Below are positions 1 to 6,738 of a DNA stretch of 18,098 nt, piece after piece. Source of the DNA: an uncultured Collinsella sp. (GTDB taxonomy: Bacteria > Actinomycetota > Coriobacteriia > Coriobacteriales > Coriobacteriaceae); NCBI GenBank assembly GCA_902478545.1, contig CABSLA010000015.1, positions 1 through 18,098 on the forward strand. Direction: 5' to 3'. The stretch's first letter is position 1; each line of letters starts with the position of its first letter. Made by a program: the position numbers and the translations under genes. The notes under the pieces were generated by a model. The model saw nothing but the letters and a program-made list of their open reading frames with translations, did not search any database and had not been told where the DNA came from.

Positions 1-66
1 TCCGTACATGTGCGGATGAATGTGGGAAGTGTTCGGATGAAGTCGATAATCAAGGTATATCAACGC

Positions 67-100
67 AATAAACCCGAGCGCGAGGGCGTTTGGGTTTATT
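67..100 (+). promoter_or_regulatory. Hairpin in the ackA1 leader
   Basis: A perfect 9-bp inverted repeat (AATAAACCC at 67-75, GGGTTTATT at 92-100) with a 16-nt loop lies 53 nt before the ackA1 start. There is no clean T-tract after it, so it is either the end signal of a gene left of the window or a structure in the ackA1 5' leader. A weak promoter (TTCGGA 32-37, TATATC 56-61) would place the RNA start almost at the foot of this hairpin, but that promoter call is tentative. A similar AAACCC/GGGTTT hairpin sits upstream of pta at 4146-4166. Confidence 0.4.
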
Positions 101-153
101 ATTGAAGCGTATGTAACCTGGCGGCGCCACACCGCCTGTTAGTAGGGAGACAC

Positions 154-1332
154 ATGAACGTTCTGGTCGTCAACGCAGGATCTTCGACCCTTAAGTATCA
201 GGTCATCGATACCAAGTCCCACAAGGTGTCCGCAAAGGGCTCCTGCGAGCGCGTCTGCTTTACCGGCGGCACCTTCACCCACGCTGCCAACGGCTCCAAG
301 AAGGTGACCGAGAACATCGAGTTCCCCGACCACAAGGTCGCCATCGAGGTCGTCCTGAAGGACCTAGAGGCCAACGGCGTCAAGATCGAGGGCATCGGTC
401 ATCGCATCGTTCAGGGCGGTTGGTACTTTGGCGATTCCTCCCTCGTCGACGAGGACGTTCTCGCCAAGATCCGCGAGGTCGCCCCGCTGGCGCCGCTCCA
501 CAACAACCCCGAGGCCAACGTTATCGAGTTCTGCCTGGAGCAGTATCCCGACCTGCCCAACGTCACGGTCTACGACACCGCTTTCCACTTCAACATGCCC
601 GAGGTCGCCAAGACTTACGCCCTGCCCAAGGATGTTTGCGACAAGCTGCACATCCGTAAGTACGGCGCCCACGGCACCAGCTACCGTTACATCTCCAAGA
701 AGGTCGCAGAGATGACCAACGGCGAGGCCCGCAAGGTCGTCGTGTGCCATATCGGCTCCGGCGCTTCCCTGTGCGCCATCGAGGACGGCAAGTGCATGGA
801 CACCACCATGGGCTTGACGCCGCTCGACGGCGTCATGATGGGCACCCGCTGCGGCTCCATCGACCCGGCTACCGTGTGCTACCTGCAGCGCGAGGGCGGC
901 TACACCTTCGACGAGGTCGACGAGATGATGAACAAGAAGTCCGGCCTTTTGGCTGTGACCGGCGGCAAGACCAACGACTGCCGCAACGTCGAGGAGCTCG
1001 CCGCCGCTGGTGACCCCGAGGCTCAGCTCGCCTTCGACATGTTTGTCTACAAGATTGCCGCCAAGGCTGCCGAGATGGCTACTTCCATGTGCGGCATGGA
1101 CACCCTGGTCTTCACCGCTGGCATCGGTGAGCACGCTCCGGCCGTTCGTGCCGGCGTCGCCGACCGTCTGGCCTTTATGGGCGTCAAGATGGATCATGCC
1201 CGCAACGCCCTGCGTGGTGACGGCGCTTGGTGCCTGTCTGCCAAGGATTCCAAGGTCAAGATTTTCGTCATCCCCACGGACGAGGAGTTCATGATCGCTT
1301 CCGACGTCGAGCGCATCGTCAACGGCAAGTAA
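154..1332 (+). CDS. ackA: Acetate kinase paralogue with altered active-site-region residues (AckA1)
   Basis: A 392-residue protein of the acetate kinase family (ASKHA fold), which interconverts acetyl phosphate + ADP and acetate + ATP in the cytoplasm. The family opening NAGSS is at residues 7-11. GHRIVQGG holds the substrate Arg84, Asp141 is in YDT, His173 in AHGTS, Arg232 in GTRCGS and Glu378 in PTDEE, so the main catalytic residues are present. Three normally conserved positions differ: the second His of HGTSH is Tyr177, the Asn of HLGNG is Ser202 (HIGSG), and GEN is GEH (His327). The downstream paralogue keeps the canonical His and Asn at 177 and 202 and has GEN. An AGGGA ribosome site lies about 5 nt before the ATG. 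Codon use is strongly C/G-ending, which suggests high expression. It is probably an active kinase, possibly with changed nucleotide or acyl preference. Confidence 0.93.
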   Translation: MNVLVVNAGSSTLKYQVIDTKSHKVSAKGSCERVCFTGGTFTHAANGSKKVTENIEFPDHKVAIEVVLKDLEANGVKIEGIGHRIVQGGWYFGDSSLVDEDVLAKIREVAPLAPLHNNPEANVIEFCLEQYPDLPNVTVYDTAFHFNMPEVAKTYALPKDVCDKLHIRKYGAHGTSYRYISKKVAEMTNGEARKVVVCHIGSGASLCAIEDGKCMDTTMGLTPLDGVMMGTRCGSIDPATVCYLQREGGYTFDEVDEMMNKKSGLLAVTGGKTNDCRNVEELAAAGDPEAQLAFDMFVYKIAAKAAEMATSMCGMDTLVFTAGIGEHAPAVRAGVADRLAFMGVKMDHARNALRGDGAWCLSAKDSKVKIFVIPTDEEFMIASDVERIVNGK

Positions 1333-1336
1333 TTGC

Positions 1337-1382
1337 AAGAGGGGAGGGGCTGGACGACCGAGCGCCGTTCGGCCCCTCTTTT
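1337..1382 (+). terminator. Intrinsic terminator of ackA1
   Basis: AAGAGGGG (1337-1344) pairs with CCCCTCTT (1373-1380) and is followed by TT. It begins 5 nt after the ackA1 stop. It separates the two ackA genes, so ackA2 probably has its own promoter. Confidence 0.75.
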
Positions 1383-1401
1383 GTGCTCGTTGGGCGATAT
1401 G

Positions 1402-1444
1402 CTTGATAGCTATTTATCAAGTTGTGATAACTTCTTATTAAAAT
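1402..1444 (+). promoter_or_regulatory. Overlapping palindromes in the ackA2 promoter region
   Basis: Three overlapping dyads are packed between the ackA1 terminator and ackA2. CTTGATA/TATCAAG is at 1402-1408 and 1415-1421. The 17-bp TTATCA-N5-TGATAA is at 1414-1430. AAGTT/AACTT is at 1419-1423 and 1429-1433. An AT-rich TATTAAAAT stretch at 1436-1444 is a plausible -10 region. The perfect TTATCA-N5-TGATAA dyad looks like a repressor or redox-regulator operator, but I cannot assign it to a known factor. ackA2 has a good ribosome site, AAAGGAG at 1486-1492. Confidence 0.4.
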
Positions 1445-1496
1445 GCGGCCGCCTTAAGGGGTCTGCGTCGACCGTATTGCACTGCAAAGGAGTCTC

Positions 1497-2675
1497 ATGA
1501 ACGTACTTGTTGTCAACGCCGGCAGCTCAAGCCTTAAATATCAGCTTTTGGATACCGATACCCGCGAGGTTTTCGCCAAGGGCAACTGCGAACGTATCGG
1601 TTCGGACATGGGCATCTTTGGCCACTCCGAGAACGGTGGCGCCAAGCAGACCGAGGAGGTCCCTTTCCCCGATCATCGCTCTGCTATCGCTCGTGTGCTC
1701 GAGGAGCTCGAGAAGACCGACTTTACGATTGATGGCATTGGTCATCGTATCGTTCAGGGCGGCTGGCACTTCGATGATTCCGCAGTTGTCGACGACGAGG
1801 TTATGGCCAAGATTCTCGAGGTGGCCCCGCTCGCCCCGCTGCACAACTACGGCGAGGCCGCGGCGATTGAGTATTGCCGTGAGAAGTATCCGGAGCTGCC
1901 CAACGTGGCGGTCTTCGACACCTCGTTCCACATGACCATGCCCGAGGTCGCCTATACCTACGCGCTGCCCAAGGACGTGTGCGACAAGTATCACGTGCGC
2001 AAGTACGGCGCCCACGGCACGAGCCACCGCTATGAGTGGATGATGGCCAAGGAGATCCTGGGTTCGCGCTGCCACCGTCTGCTTTCGTGCCATTTGGGTA
2101 ACGGTGCTTCGCTTGCTGCGATCGAGGACGGCGTGTGCCGCGACACCACGATGGGCCTCACGCCGCTCGACGGCCTGATGATGGGCACTCGCTGCGGTTC
2201 CATTGATCCGGCCACCGTGTGCTACCTCCAGCGCGAGGGCGGCTACAGCTATCAGGAAGTCGATGACATGATGAACAAGCAGTCTGGTCTGCTTGCCATC
2301 TCGGGCATCTCCAACGACGCCCGCGACATCCGTACACGCGCCTCCGAGGGCGACGAGCGCTGCCTGCTCGCCTTCGATATGTTCGCCTACAAGGCCATGC
2401 AGCAGGCCGGTTCCATGATTGCCTCCATGGCGGGCGTGGACACCATTACCTTTACTGCCGGCATCGGCGAGAACGACTGGTCGATCCGCAAGGCTTTCTG
2501 CGACTGCTTTGAGTGGCTGGGCGTGCGCATCGACAACAATAAGAACCGCGAGGCCGTGGGCAACGGCCCGCAGGTCATCAGCGCTGCCGGCTCCGCCGTC
2601 ACGGTCATGGTCATCCCCACCGACGAGGAATACATGATCGCCCACGACGTCGAGCGTCTGACCGGTAGCAACTAG
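1497..2675 (+). CDS. ackA: Acetate kinase (canonical paralogue, AckA2)
   Basis: A 392-residue acetate kinase that makes ATP from acetyl phosphate in the last step of the Pta-AckA acetate pathway. NAGSSSLK opens the protein. Arg84 (GHRIVQGG), Asp141 (FDT), His173 and His177 (AHGTSH), His199 and Asn202 (HLGNGAS), Arg232 (GTRCGS), ISGISND, GIGEN and PTDEE are all as expected for the family. It has the same length as the preceding ackA and aligns without gaps over the first 200 residues, so the two are tandem paralogues, although well diverged at the DNA level. It starts 164 nt after the first gene, beyond that gene's terminator, with AAAGGAG 4 nt before the ATG. Its 3' end faces pta, which encodes the preceding step. 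Confidence 0.96.
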   Translation: MNVLVVNAGSSSLKYQLLDTDTREVFAKGNCERIGSDMGIFGHSENGGAKQTEEVPFPDHRSAIARVLEELEKTDFTIDGIGHRIVQGGWHFDDSAVVDDEVMAKILEVAPLAPLHNYGEAAAIEYCREKYPELPNVAVFDTSFHMTMPEVAYTYALPKDVCDKYHVRKYGAHGTSHRYEWMMAKEILGSRCHRLLSCHLGNGASLAAIEDGVCRDTTMGLTPLDGLMMGTRCGSIDPATVCYLQREGGYSYQEVDDMMNKQSGLLAISGISNDARDIRTRASEGDERCLLAFDMFAYKAMQQAGSMIASMAGVDTITFTAGIGENDWSIRKAFCDCFEWLGVRIDNNKNREAVGNGPQVISAAGSAVTVMVIPTDEEYMIAHDVERLTGSN

Positions 2676-2698
2676 CGCATTCGTCTGCAATTGAGAGA

Positions 2699-2735
2699 AA
2701 GGCCTCCAGAGCAACGAGCTCCGGAGGCCTTATTT
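2699..2735 (+). terminator. Intrinsic terminator of ackA2
   Basis: AAGGCCTCC (2699-2707) pairs with GGAGGCCTT (2723-2731). After one A/C mismatch the stem continues as GAGC/GCTC around a 5-nt loop (2713-2717), and ATTT follows. It is an ordinary single hairpin 24 nt after the stop, in contrast to the nested structure that serves pta in the same gap. Confidence 0.8.
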
Positions 2736-2965
2736 GATGGACGAGACGAGCGGGGCGGAAACTCCATCCCACAATCAGCCTCCAAACCGGGACACATTTT
2801 CCGGAAGGCCAGAAATCGGAACGCAGTCTATCTTATGGCTCCAAAGTGGTCATTACCTGCAACGCATACGCTCTCAGCAACGTCGCCCATCCATCCAAAT
2901 TCTCAGCCCCAGCTCGTAGCCAAGCCGCCGTCCACCCCAGATTCCCTGAATGCCACGTGATAGTA
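2736..2965. other. Unexplained intergenic segment between the ackA2 terminator and the pta palindrome
   Basis: About 230 bp without a convincing gene on either strand. Short open frames exist but lack ribosome sites and family resemblance. The base composition is like neighbouring genes rather than an AT-rich promoter, which could fit a decayed gene or a dispersed repeat. I could not identify it. Confidence 0.3.
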
Positions 2966-3096
2966 GAAGGCCGCACAGGTTAACCCCTGAAAACATTCCG
3001 CAGACCAGAAACGCCCCCGTTCGTAGCTCCGAAGGAGCAGAACGGGGGCGTTTCATTGGTCGAGGACGTTTTCAGGGGTTAGCCCGTACGGCCTTC
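2966..3096 (-). terminator. Nested quasi-palindromic terminator after pta
   Basis: This is one long foldback. The outer arms 2966-2994 and 3068-3096 pair over 29 positions with two mismatches and one G-T wobble, including a perfect 14-bp block (TAACCCCTGAAAAC, 2981-2994). After a short internal loop, GACCA (3003-3007) pairs with TGGTC (3057-3061). A perfect 15-bp stem follows (3008-3022 with 3040-3054), then a 5-bp tip, GCTCC GAA GGAGC (3026-3038). The structure begins 15 nt after the pta stop. The inner stem alone would be a normal bidirectional terminator; the outer arms are the unusual part. Confidence 0.8.
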
Positions 3097-3111
3097 GGGC
3101 GAGTGCGTGCG

Positions 3112-4092
3112 CTACTCAGCCATCTGAGCCTGGACGGCGGTGATGGCTACGACACCCACGATGTCGTCGGCAGAGCAGCCGCGCGACAGGTCGTTGACCG
3201 GCTTGGCGATGCCCTGCAGGATGGGGCCGTAAGCGTCGGCGCCGGCGAAGCGCTGGACCAGCTTGTAGCCGATGTTGCCGGCCTCGAGGTCGGGGAACAC
3301 GAGCACGTTGGCCTTGCCGGCAACGGAGGAGCCGGGGGCCTTGAGCTGGGCGACGGTGGGGACGATAGCGGCGTCGAGCTGCAGGTCACCGTCGATGGCG
3401 AGCTCGGGAGCCTTCTCCTTGCAGAACTTCACGGCCTCCTGGACCTTCTTGGCGACCTCGCCGCCAGCGGAGCCCATGGTGGAGTAGGAGAGCATGGCCA
3501 CGTGCGGCTCAACATTGCCCATGAAGGTGGACCAGGAGTGAGCGGAGGCGATGGCGATCTCGGAGAGTTCGTCGGAGGACGGGTTGATGTTGAGGCCGCA
3601 GTCGGCGAAGATCAGCGTGCCGTCGGTGCCGAACTGCGGGGTGTCGGTGCACATCACGAAGAAGGCCGAGACCAGCTTTGTGCCCGGGGCGGTCTTGAGG
3701 ATCTGCAGCGCGGGGCGCAGGGTGTCGGCGGTAGAGTGGCAGGCGCCGGAGACCAGGCCGTCAGCATCGCCCATCTTGACCATCATGGTGCCAAAGTAGG
3801 TGGCGTCCATCACCTGGGCTCGAGCCTGCTCGATGGTAACGCCCTTCTTGGCGCGGAGCTCGGCAAACTTCTGCGCGTACTCCTCGTGCTTCTCGGCGTT
3901 GCGCGGATCGATGACGGTGGCGCCGGGGACGTTGATCTCGTTGGGATCGCCCAGGATGACGATCTTTGCCAGGCCCTCCTCGATGATCTTGGTGGCCGCG
4001 ACGATGGTGCGCGGATCTTCGCCCTCGGGCAGGACGATCGTCTTAAGGTCGGCCTTGGCAGCAGACTTCATACGGTTAAGGAAATCGCTCAT
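3112..4092 (-). CDS. pta: Phosphate acetyltransferase
   Basis: A 326-residue short-form phosphotransacetylase (acetyl-CoA + phosphate to acetyl phosphate + CoA), with a single PTA_PTB domain and no N-terminal DRTGG or CobB-like extension. Family signatures include TIVLPEGEDPRT near residue 18, the DADGLVSGACHSTADTLRPA segment near 108, NPSSDELSEIA near 170, the SYSTMGSA loop near 203, and a C-terminal LVFPDLEAGNIGYKL with RFAGADAYGPILQG. The start is supported by AAGGAGT (4102-4096 on the - strand) 3 nt before the ATG. It supplies acetyl phosphate to the acetate kinases, yet is transcribed toward them from its own promoter rather than sharing the operon common in other bacteria. Confidence 0.97.
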   Translation of the reverse strand: MSDFLNRMKSAAKADLKTIVLPEGEDPRTIVAATKIIEEGLAKIVILGDPNEINVPGATVIDPRNAEKHEEYAQKFAELRAKKGVTIEQARAQVMDATYFGTMMVKMGDADGLVSGACHSTADTLRPALQILKTAPGTKLVSAFFVMCTDTPQFGTDGTLIFADCGLNINPSSDELSEIAIASAHSWSTFMGNVEPHVAMLSYSTMGSAGGEVAKKVQEAVKFCKEKAPELAIDGDLQLDAAIVPTVAQLKAPGSSVAGKANVLVFPDLEAGNIGYKLVQRFAGADAYGPILQGIAKPVNDLSRGCSADDIVGVVAITAVQAQMAE

Positions 4093-4145
4093 GTTACTCC
4101 TTACAAGCGTTTCGCTAAGCTCCAGGCGCCCGGCTGTTCACGAAT

Positions 4146-4166
4146 AAACCCGCTGCTAGCGGGTTT
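4146..4166 (-). promoter_or_regulatory. Hairpin upstream of pta
   Basis: A perfect 9-bp stem with a 3-nt loop: AAACCCGCT (4146-4154) and AGCGGGTTT (4158-4166). It lies 54 nt before the pta start. The next gene on that side is divergent, so it has no upstream - strand gene to terminate. It therefore probably lies in the pta leader as an attenuator or 5' stabilising hairpin, or is an operator. A CATAAT box at 4180-4175 (-) would start transcription near its foot. Confidence 0.45.
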
Positions 4167-4219
4167 ACCTTTCAATTATGTACGCCGCGGTGCTTGAGCT
4201 TTCCTTGTGTGGCAAGCTC

Positions 4220-4245
4220 ATTATAGGACGCATTAGCGCTATAAT
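4220..4245. promoter_or_regulatory. Back-to-back -10 boxes for pta and glf
   Basis: A perfect TATAAT is read rightward at 4240-4245 (toward glf), and another is read leftward at 4225-4220 (toward pta). No strong -35 hexamer is visible for either. An inverted repeat TGAGCTT/AAGCTCA (4195-4201 and 4214-4220) lies beside them and could be an operator. The divergent reading is well supported; the exact starts are not. Confidence 0.5.
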
Positions 4246-4261
4246 CGCTCTGATAAATATG

Positions 4262-4309
4262 TCTCGAAGAATGTTCGAGAAAAGCCCAGCTAACGAGCCC
4301 GTGGCTTTT
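4262..4309 (+). promoter_or_regulatory. Two hairpins in the glf leader, the second terminator-like
   Basis: TCTCGAA (4262-4268) pairs with TTCGAGA (4274-4280) around GAATG. AAAAGCC (4280-4286) pairs with GGCTTTT (4303-4309), ending in a T run just before the ribosome site AAGGAG (4313-4318). The two stems share base 4280 but can otherwise coexist. A hairpin with a T run inside a leader suggests attenuation; no leader peptide or known riboswitch was recognised. Confidence 0.4.
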
Positions 4310-4323
4310 GACAAGGAGTATCG

Positions 4324-5526
4324 ATGCAGATTACCTCAGGCCTGCCTGAAGGCTTTAACGCCGGCGCGTACGACATGATTGTCGTCGGTGCTGGATATGC
4401 CGGTGCCGTTTGCGCCCGCCGTCTTGCCGAGACCATCGGCTATCGTGTTGCCGTTTTGGAGCGCCGTAGCCACATTGCGGGCAATGCCTATGACTGCACT
4501 GACGAGGCCGGAATCCTGATCCACGAGTACGGTCCGCATATCTATCACACCTTTAACGAGCGCGTGCACAATTTCCTGTCGCGCTTTACCAAGTGGACGG
4601 ATTATCAGCACAAGGTGCTCGCTAACATCAACGGCACCCTTATGCCCGTGCCCTTCAACCATGCGAGTCTCAAGCTCGCCTTTGGTGATGAGCGCGGCGA
4701 GGAGCTGTATCAGAAGCTCGTGGAGACCTTTGGCAAGGACGTCAAGGTGCCCATTATGGAGCTGCGTAAGAAGAACGACCCCGACTTGGCCGAGGTCGCC
4801 GATTACGTCTACGAGAACGTCTTTTTGCATTACACCATGAAGCAGTGGGGTCAGACGCCCGACCAGATCGACCCGTCGATCACCGGCCGCGTTCCCGTTT
4901 TTGTGGGCGATGATGACCGCTACTTCCCGCAGGCCCCCTTTCAGGGTATGCCGCAGGATGGCTACACGGCGCTGTTTGAGCACATGCTCGACCACGACCT
5001 GATTGATGTGTTCTGCGACGTGGATGCTCGCGATCTCTTCGAGATCGACGAGACAACCGTCAAGGTCGACGGCAAGGTCTACGGCGGCGAGATTGTCTAC
5101 ACCGGTCCGCTCGATGAGCTGTTCAACCTCGACCTGGGCGCGCTGCCGTACCGCACGCTCGACATGAAGTTCGAGACGCTCGATATGGACCAGTTCCAGC
5201 CCGTGGGCACCGTCAACTACACCACGAGCGAGGATTACACGCGCATCACCGAGTTCAAGAACATGACCGGTCAGGTTTTGCCCGGCAAGACCACCATCAT
5301 GAAGGAGTACTCCAAGGCCTATACGCCCGGCTCGGGCGAGACGCCGTATTACGCCATTCTTGAGCCCGAGAACCGTGAGCTCTATGAGCGCTATCTTGAG
5401 CGCGTCCAGAACCTGACAAACTTCCACCCGGTGGGTCGTCTGGCCGAGTATCGTTACTACGATATGGATGCCGTGACCAATTCCTCCCTCGATCTTTCGG
5501 ATGAGATTATCGCCTGCCATGCATAA
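4324..5526 (+). CDS. glf: UDP-galactopyranose mutase
   Basis: A 400-residue flavoenzyme that converts UDP-galactopyranose to UDP-galactofuranose, the donor for galactofuranose in cell-surface glycans. The FAD-binding Rossmann motif VGAGYAG is at residues 21-27. ERRSHIAGNAYD follows near 46, HEYGPHIYHT near 67, and the substrate-domain segment YFPQAPFQGMPQDGYTALFE is mid-protein. The C-terminal FHPVGRLAEYRYYDMD is the family's second flavin-contacting region. The length is normal for bacterial Glf. The start at 4324 has AAGGAG 5 nt upstream; this gives about 17 residues before the nucleotide-binding strand, slightly longer than some relatives. It overlaps the following glycosyltransferase by 8 nt, which implies translational coupling and a shared pathway. 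Confidence 0.96.
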   Translation: MQITSGLPEGFNAGAYDMIVVGAGYAGAVCARRLAETIGYRVAVLERRSHIAGNAYDCTDEAGILIHEYGPHIYHTFNERVHNFLSRFTKWTDYQHKVLANINGTLMPVPFNHASLKLAFGDERGEELYQKLVETFGKDVKVPIMELRKKNDPDLAEVADYVYENVFLHYTMKQWGQTPDQIDPSITGRVPVFVGDDDRYFPQAPFQGMPQDGYTALFEHMLDHDLIDVFCDVDARDLFEIDETTVKVDGKVYGGEIVYTGPLDELFNLDLGALPYRTLDMKFETLDMDQFQPVGTVNYTTSEDYTRITEFKNMTGQVLPGKTTIMKEYSKAYTPGSGETPYYAILEPENRELYERYLERVQNLTNFHPVGRLAEYRYYDMDAVTNSSLDLSDEIIACHA

Positions 5527-6550
5527 AGTCATAACATTCGGTATTCCCTCGTATAACGCCGCTAAGGACATGGACCATTGCATCACCTCCATCTTGGAGG
5601 GGAGCAATTATGCCACCGATATCGAGATTATCGTGGTGGACGACGGCTCCAAGGATGAGACGGCCGCCAAGGCTGACGAGTGGGAGGCCCGTTATCCTGG
5701 AATCATCCGCGCGGTGCACCAGGAGAATGGCGGCCACGGTATTGCCGTCCTTTCGGGTCTGCGCGAGGCGCAGGGCACCTACTACAAGGTTGTCGACTCG
5801 GACGACTGGCTTGACGGCGCTGCCCTTTCGACCATGCTGTCGATTCTGCGCGGCTTTGAAGAGCGCGACCAGCGCGTTGACCTGTTTATCTCGAACTACG
5901 TGTACGAGAAGGTTTACGAGGGTACGCATGCGGCCATTGGTTACAAGTTTGCCCTGCCTCGAAAAAAGATCTTTACCTGGGACCAGATCGGCCATTTCCG
6001 CCTGGACCAGAATCTGCTCATGCACAGCCTGTGCTATCGCACGGATGTGCTGCGTGAGTCCAACCTTCCCATGCCGCCGCACACGTTCTATGTGGACAAC
6101 ATCTACGCCTACGTGCCGCTGCCGCGTTGCAAGACCATGTACTACGCCGACATCGACCTCTATCGCTACTTTATCGGTCGCGAGGGCCAGAGTGTCAACG
6201 AGGCCACGATGGTCAAGCGTCTGGACCAGCAGTTCCGTGTTACGCGTATCATGATGGAGTCGTACCACCTGTACAGCGATGTCGAGTCGTCGCGTCTGCG
6301 TTCGTACATGATGGGCTACTTCACCATGATGATGGCGATCTGCTCGGTGCTCACCAAGCTTTCCGACGAGGATTGTGCCGACGAGCGCCTAAAGACGCTG
6401 TGGAATGATTTGAAGGCCTACGACGAGCGCATGTATCGTCGTGCCCGCTACGGCGTGGTCGGGTTCTTCACCAATCTGCGCGGACGGGCCGGAGACAAAA
6501 CCACACTCGGCCTATACCGTCTTGCCTCAAAGATCTTCAAATTCAACTAG
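5519..6550 (+). CDS. Family 2 glycosyltransferase (probably surface glycan)
   Basis: A 343-residue GT2 (GT-A fold) enzyme. FGIPSYN begins near residue 7, the nucleotide-binding Asp41-Asp42 is in VVDDGSKDET, and the metal-binding DSD (93-95) is in VVDSDDWLD. There is no membrane anchor or signal peptide, so it should act on the cytoplasmic side of the membrane. I chose ATG 5519 because it places the GT2 opening strand at the N-terminus and overlaps the glf stop by 8 nt; an in-frame ATG at 5501 would add six residues of glf-shadow sequence. Coupling to glf suggests it may transfer galactofuranose or act on the same glycan, but the acceptor is unknown. Its last codons (6530-6546) form one arm of an inverted repeat. 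Confidence 0.9.
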   Translation: MHKVITFGIPSYNAAKDMDHCITSILEGSNYATDIEIIVVDDGSKDETAAKADEWEARYPGIIRAVHQENGGHGIAVLSGLREAQGTYYKVVDSDDWLDGAALSTMLSILRGFEERDQRVDLFISNYVYEKVYEGTHAAIGYKFALPRKKIFTWDQIGHFRLDQNLLMHSLCYRTDVLRESNLPMPPHTFYVDNIYAYVPLPRCKTMYYADIDLYRYFIGREGQSVNEATMVKRLDQQFRVTRIMMESYHLYSDVESSRLRSYMMGYFTMMMAICSVLTKLSDEDCADERLKTLWNDLKAYDERMYRRARYGVVGFFTNLRGRAGDKTTLGLYRLASKIFKFN

Positions 6551-6738
6551 CTGCTGAGTAATCGCTGCTGATAGGTTGACTGGGTCCCTTGGCCTTTAGT
6601 TTGCTACTGCGAACAGTCCTGCTCGCACGGAAAGCACATTTAGTGCTTTCCGGCTCGTGCGGAACTTGTATCAAACTAAAGGCCAAGGGGCCTCTGCTAT
6701 AAGAATCGATTGTCAGGTTATTTGAATTTGAAGATCTT
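6530..6738 (+). repeat. Giant quasi-palindrome spanning the glycosyltransferase end and its terminator
   Basis: The outermost perfect 17-bp arms are 6530-6546 (inside the glycosyltransferase) and 6722-6738. Moving inward, the pairs AATCG/CGATT (6560-6564, 6707-6711) and ATAG/CTAT (6571-6574, 6697-6700) follow. Then comes a 22-bp stem, 6582-6603 with 6672-6693, of which 18 bp are perfect (CCCTTGGCCTTTAGTTTG). The core hairpin is CGGAAAGCAC ATTTA GTGCTTTCCG (6628-6652). The two halves look like inverted copies of one 3' region that have diverged in the middle. The core probably acts as a terminator for the glf operon. Confidence 0.75.

Noticed and set aside
5501..5518. An earlier in-frame ATG for the glycosyltransferase at 5501
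   Set aside because: It adds six residues outside the GT2 domain and has no ribosome site; ATG 5519 places the opening strand at the N-terminus.
2950..5607. Long open frames opposite pta (+ strand) and opposite glf (- strand)
   Set aside because: They are low-complexity Gly/Val/Asp/Leu-rich shadows of well-identified genes on the other strand, without supporting start signals.
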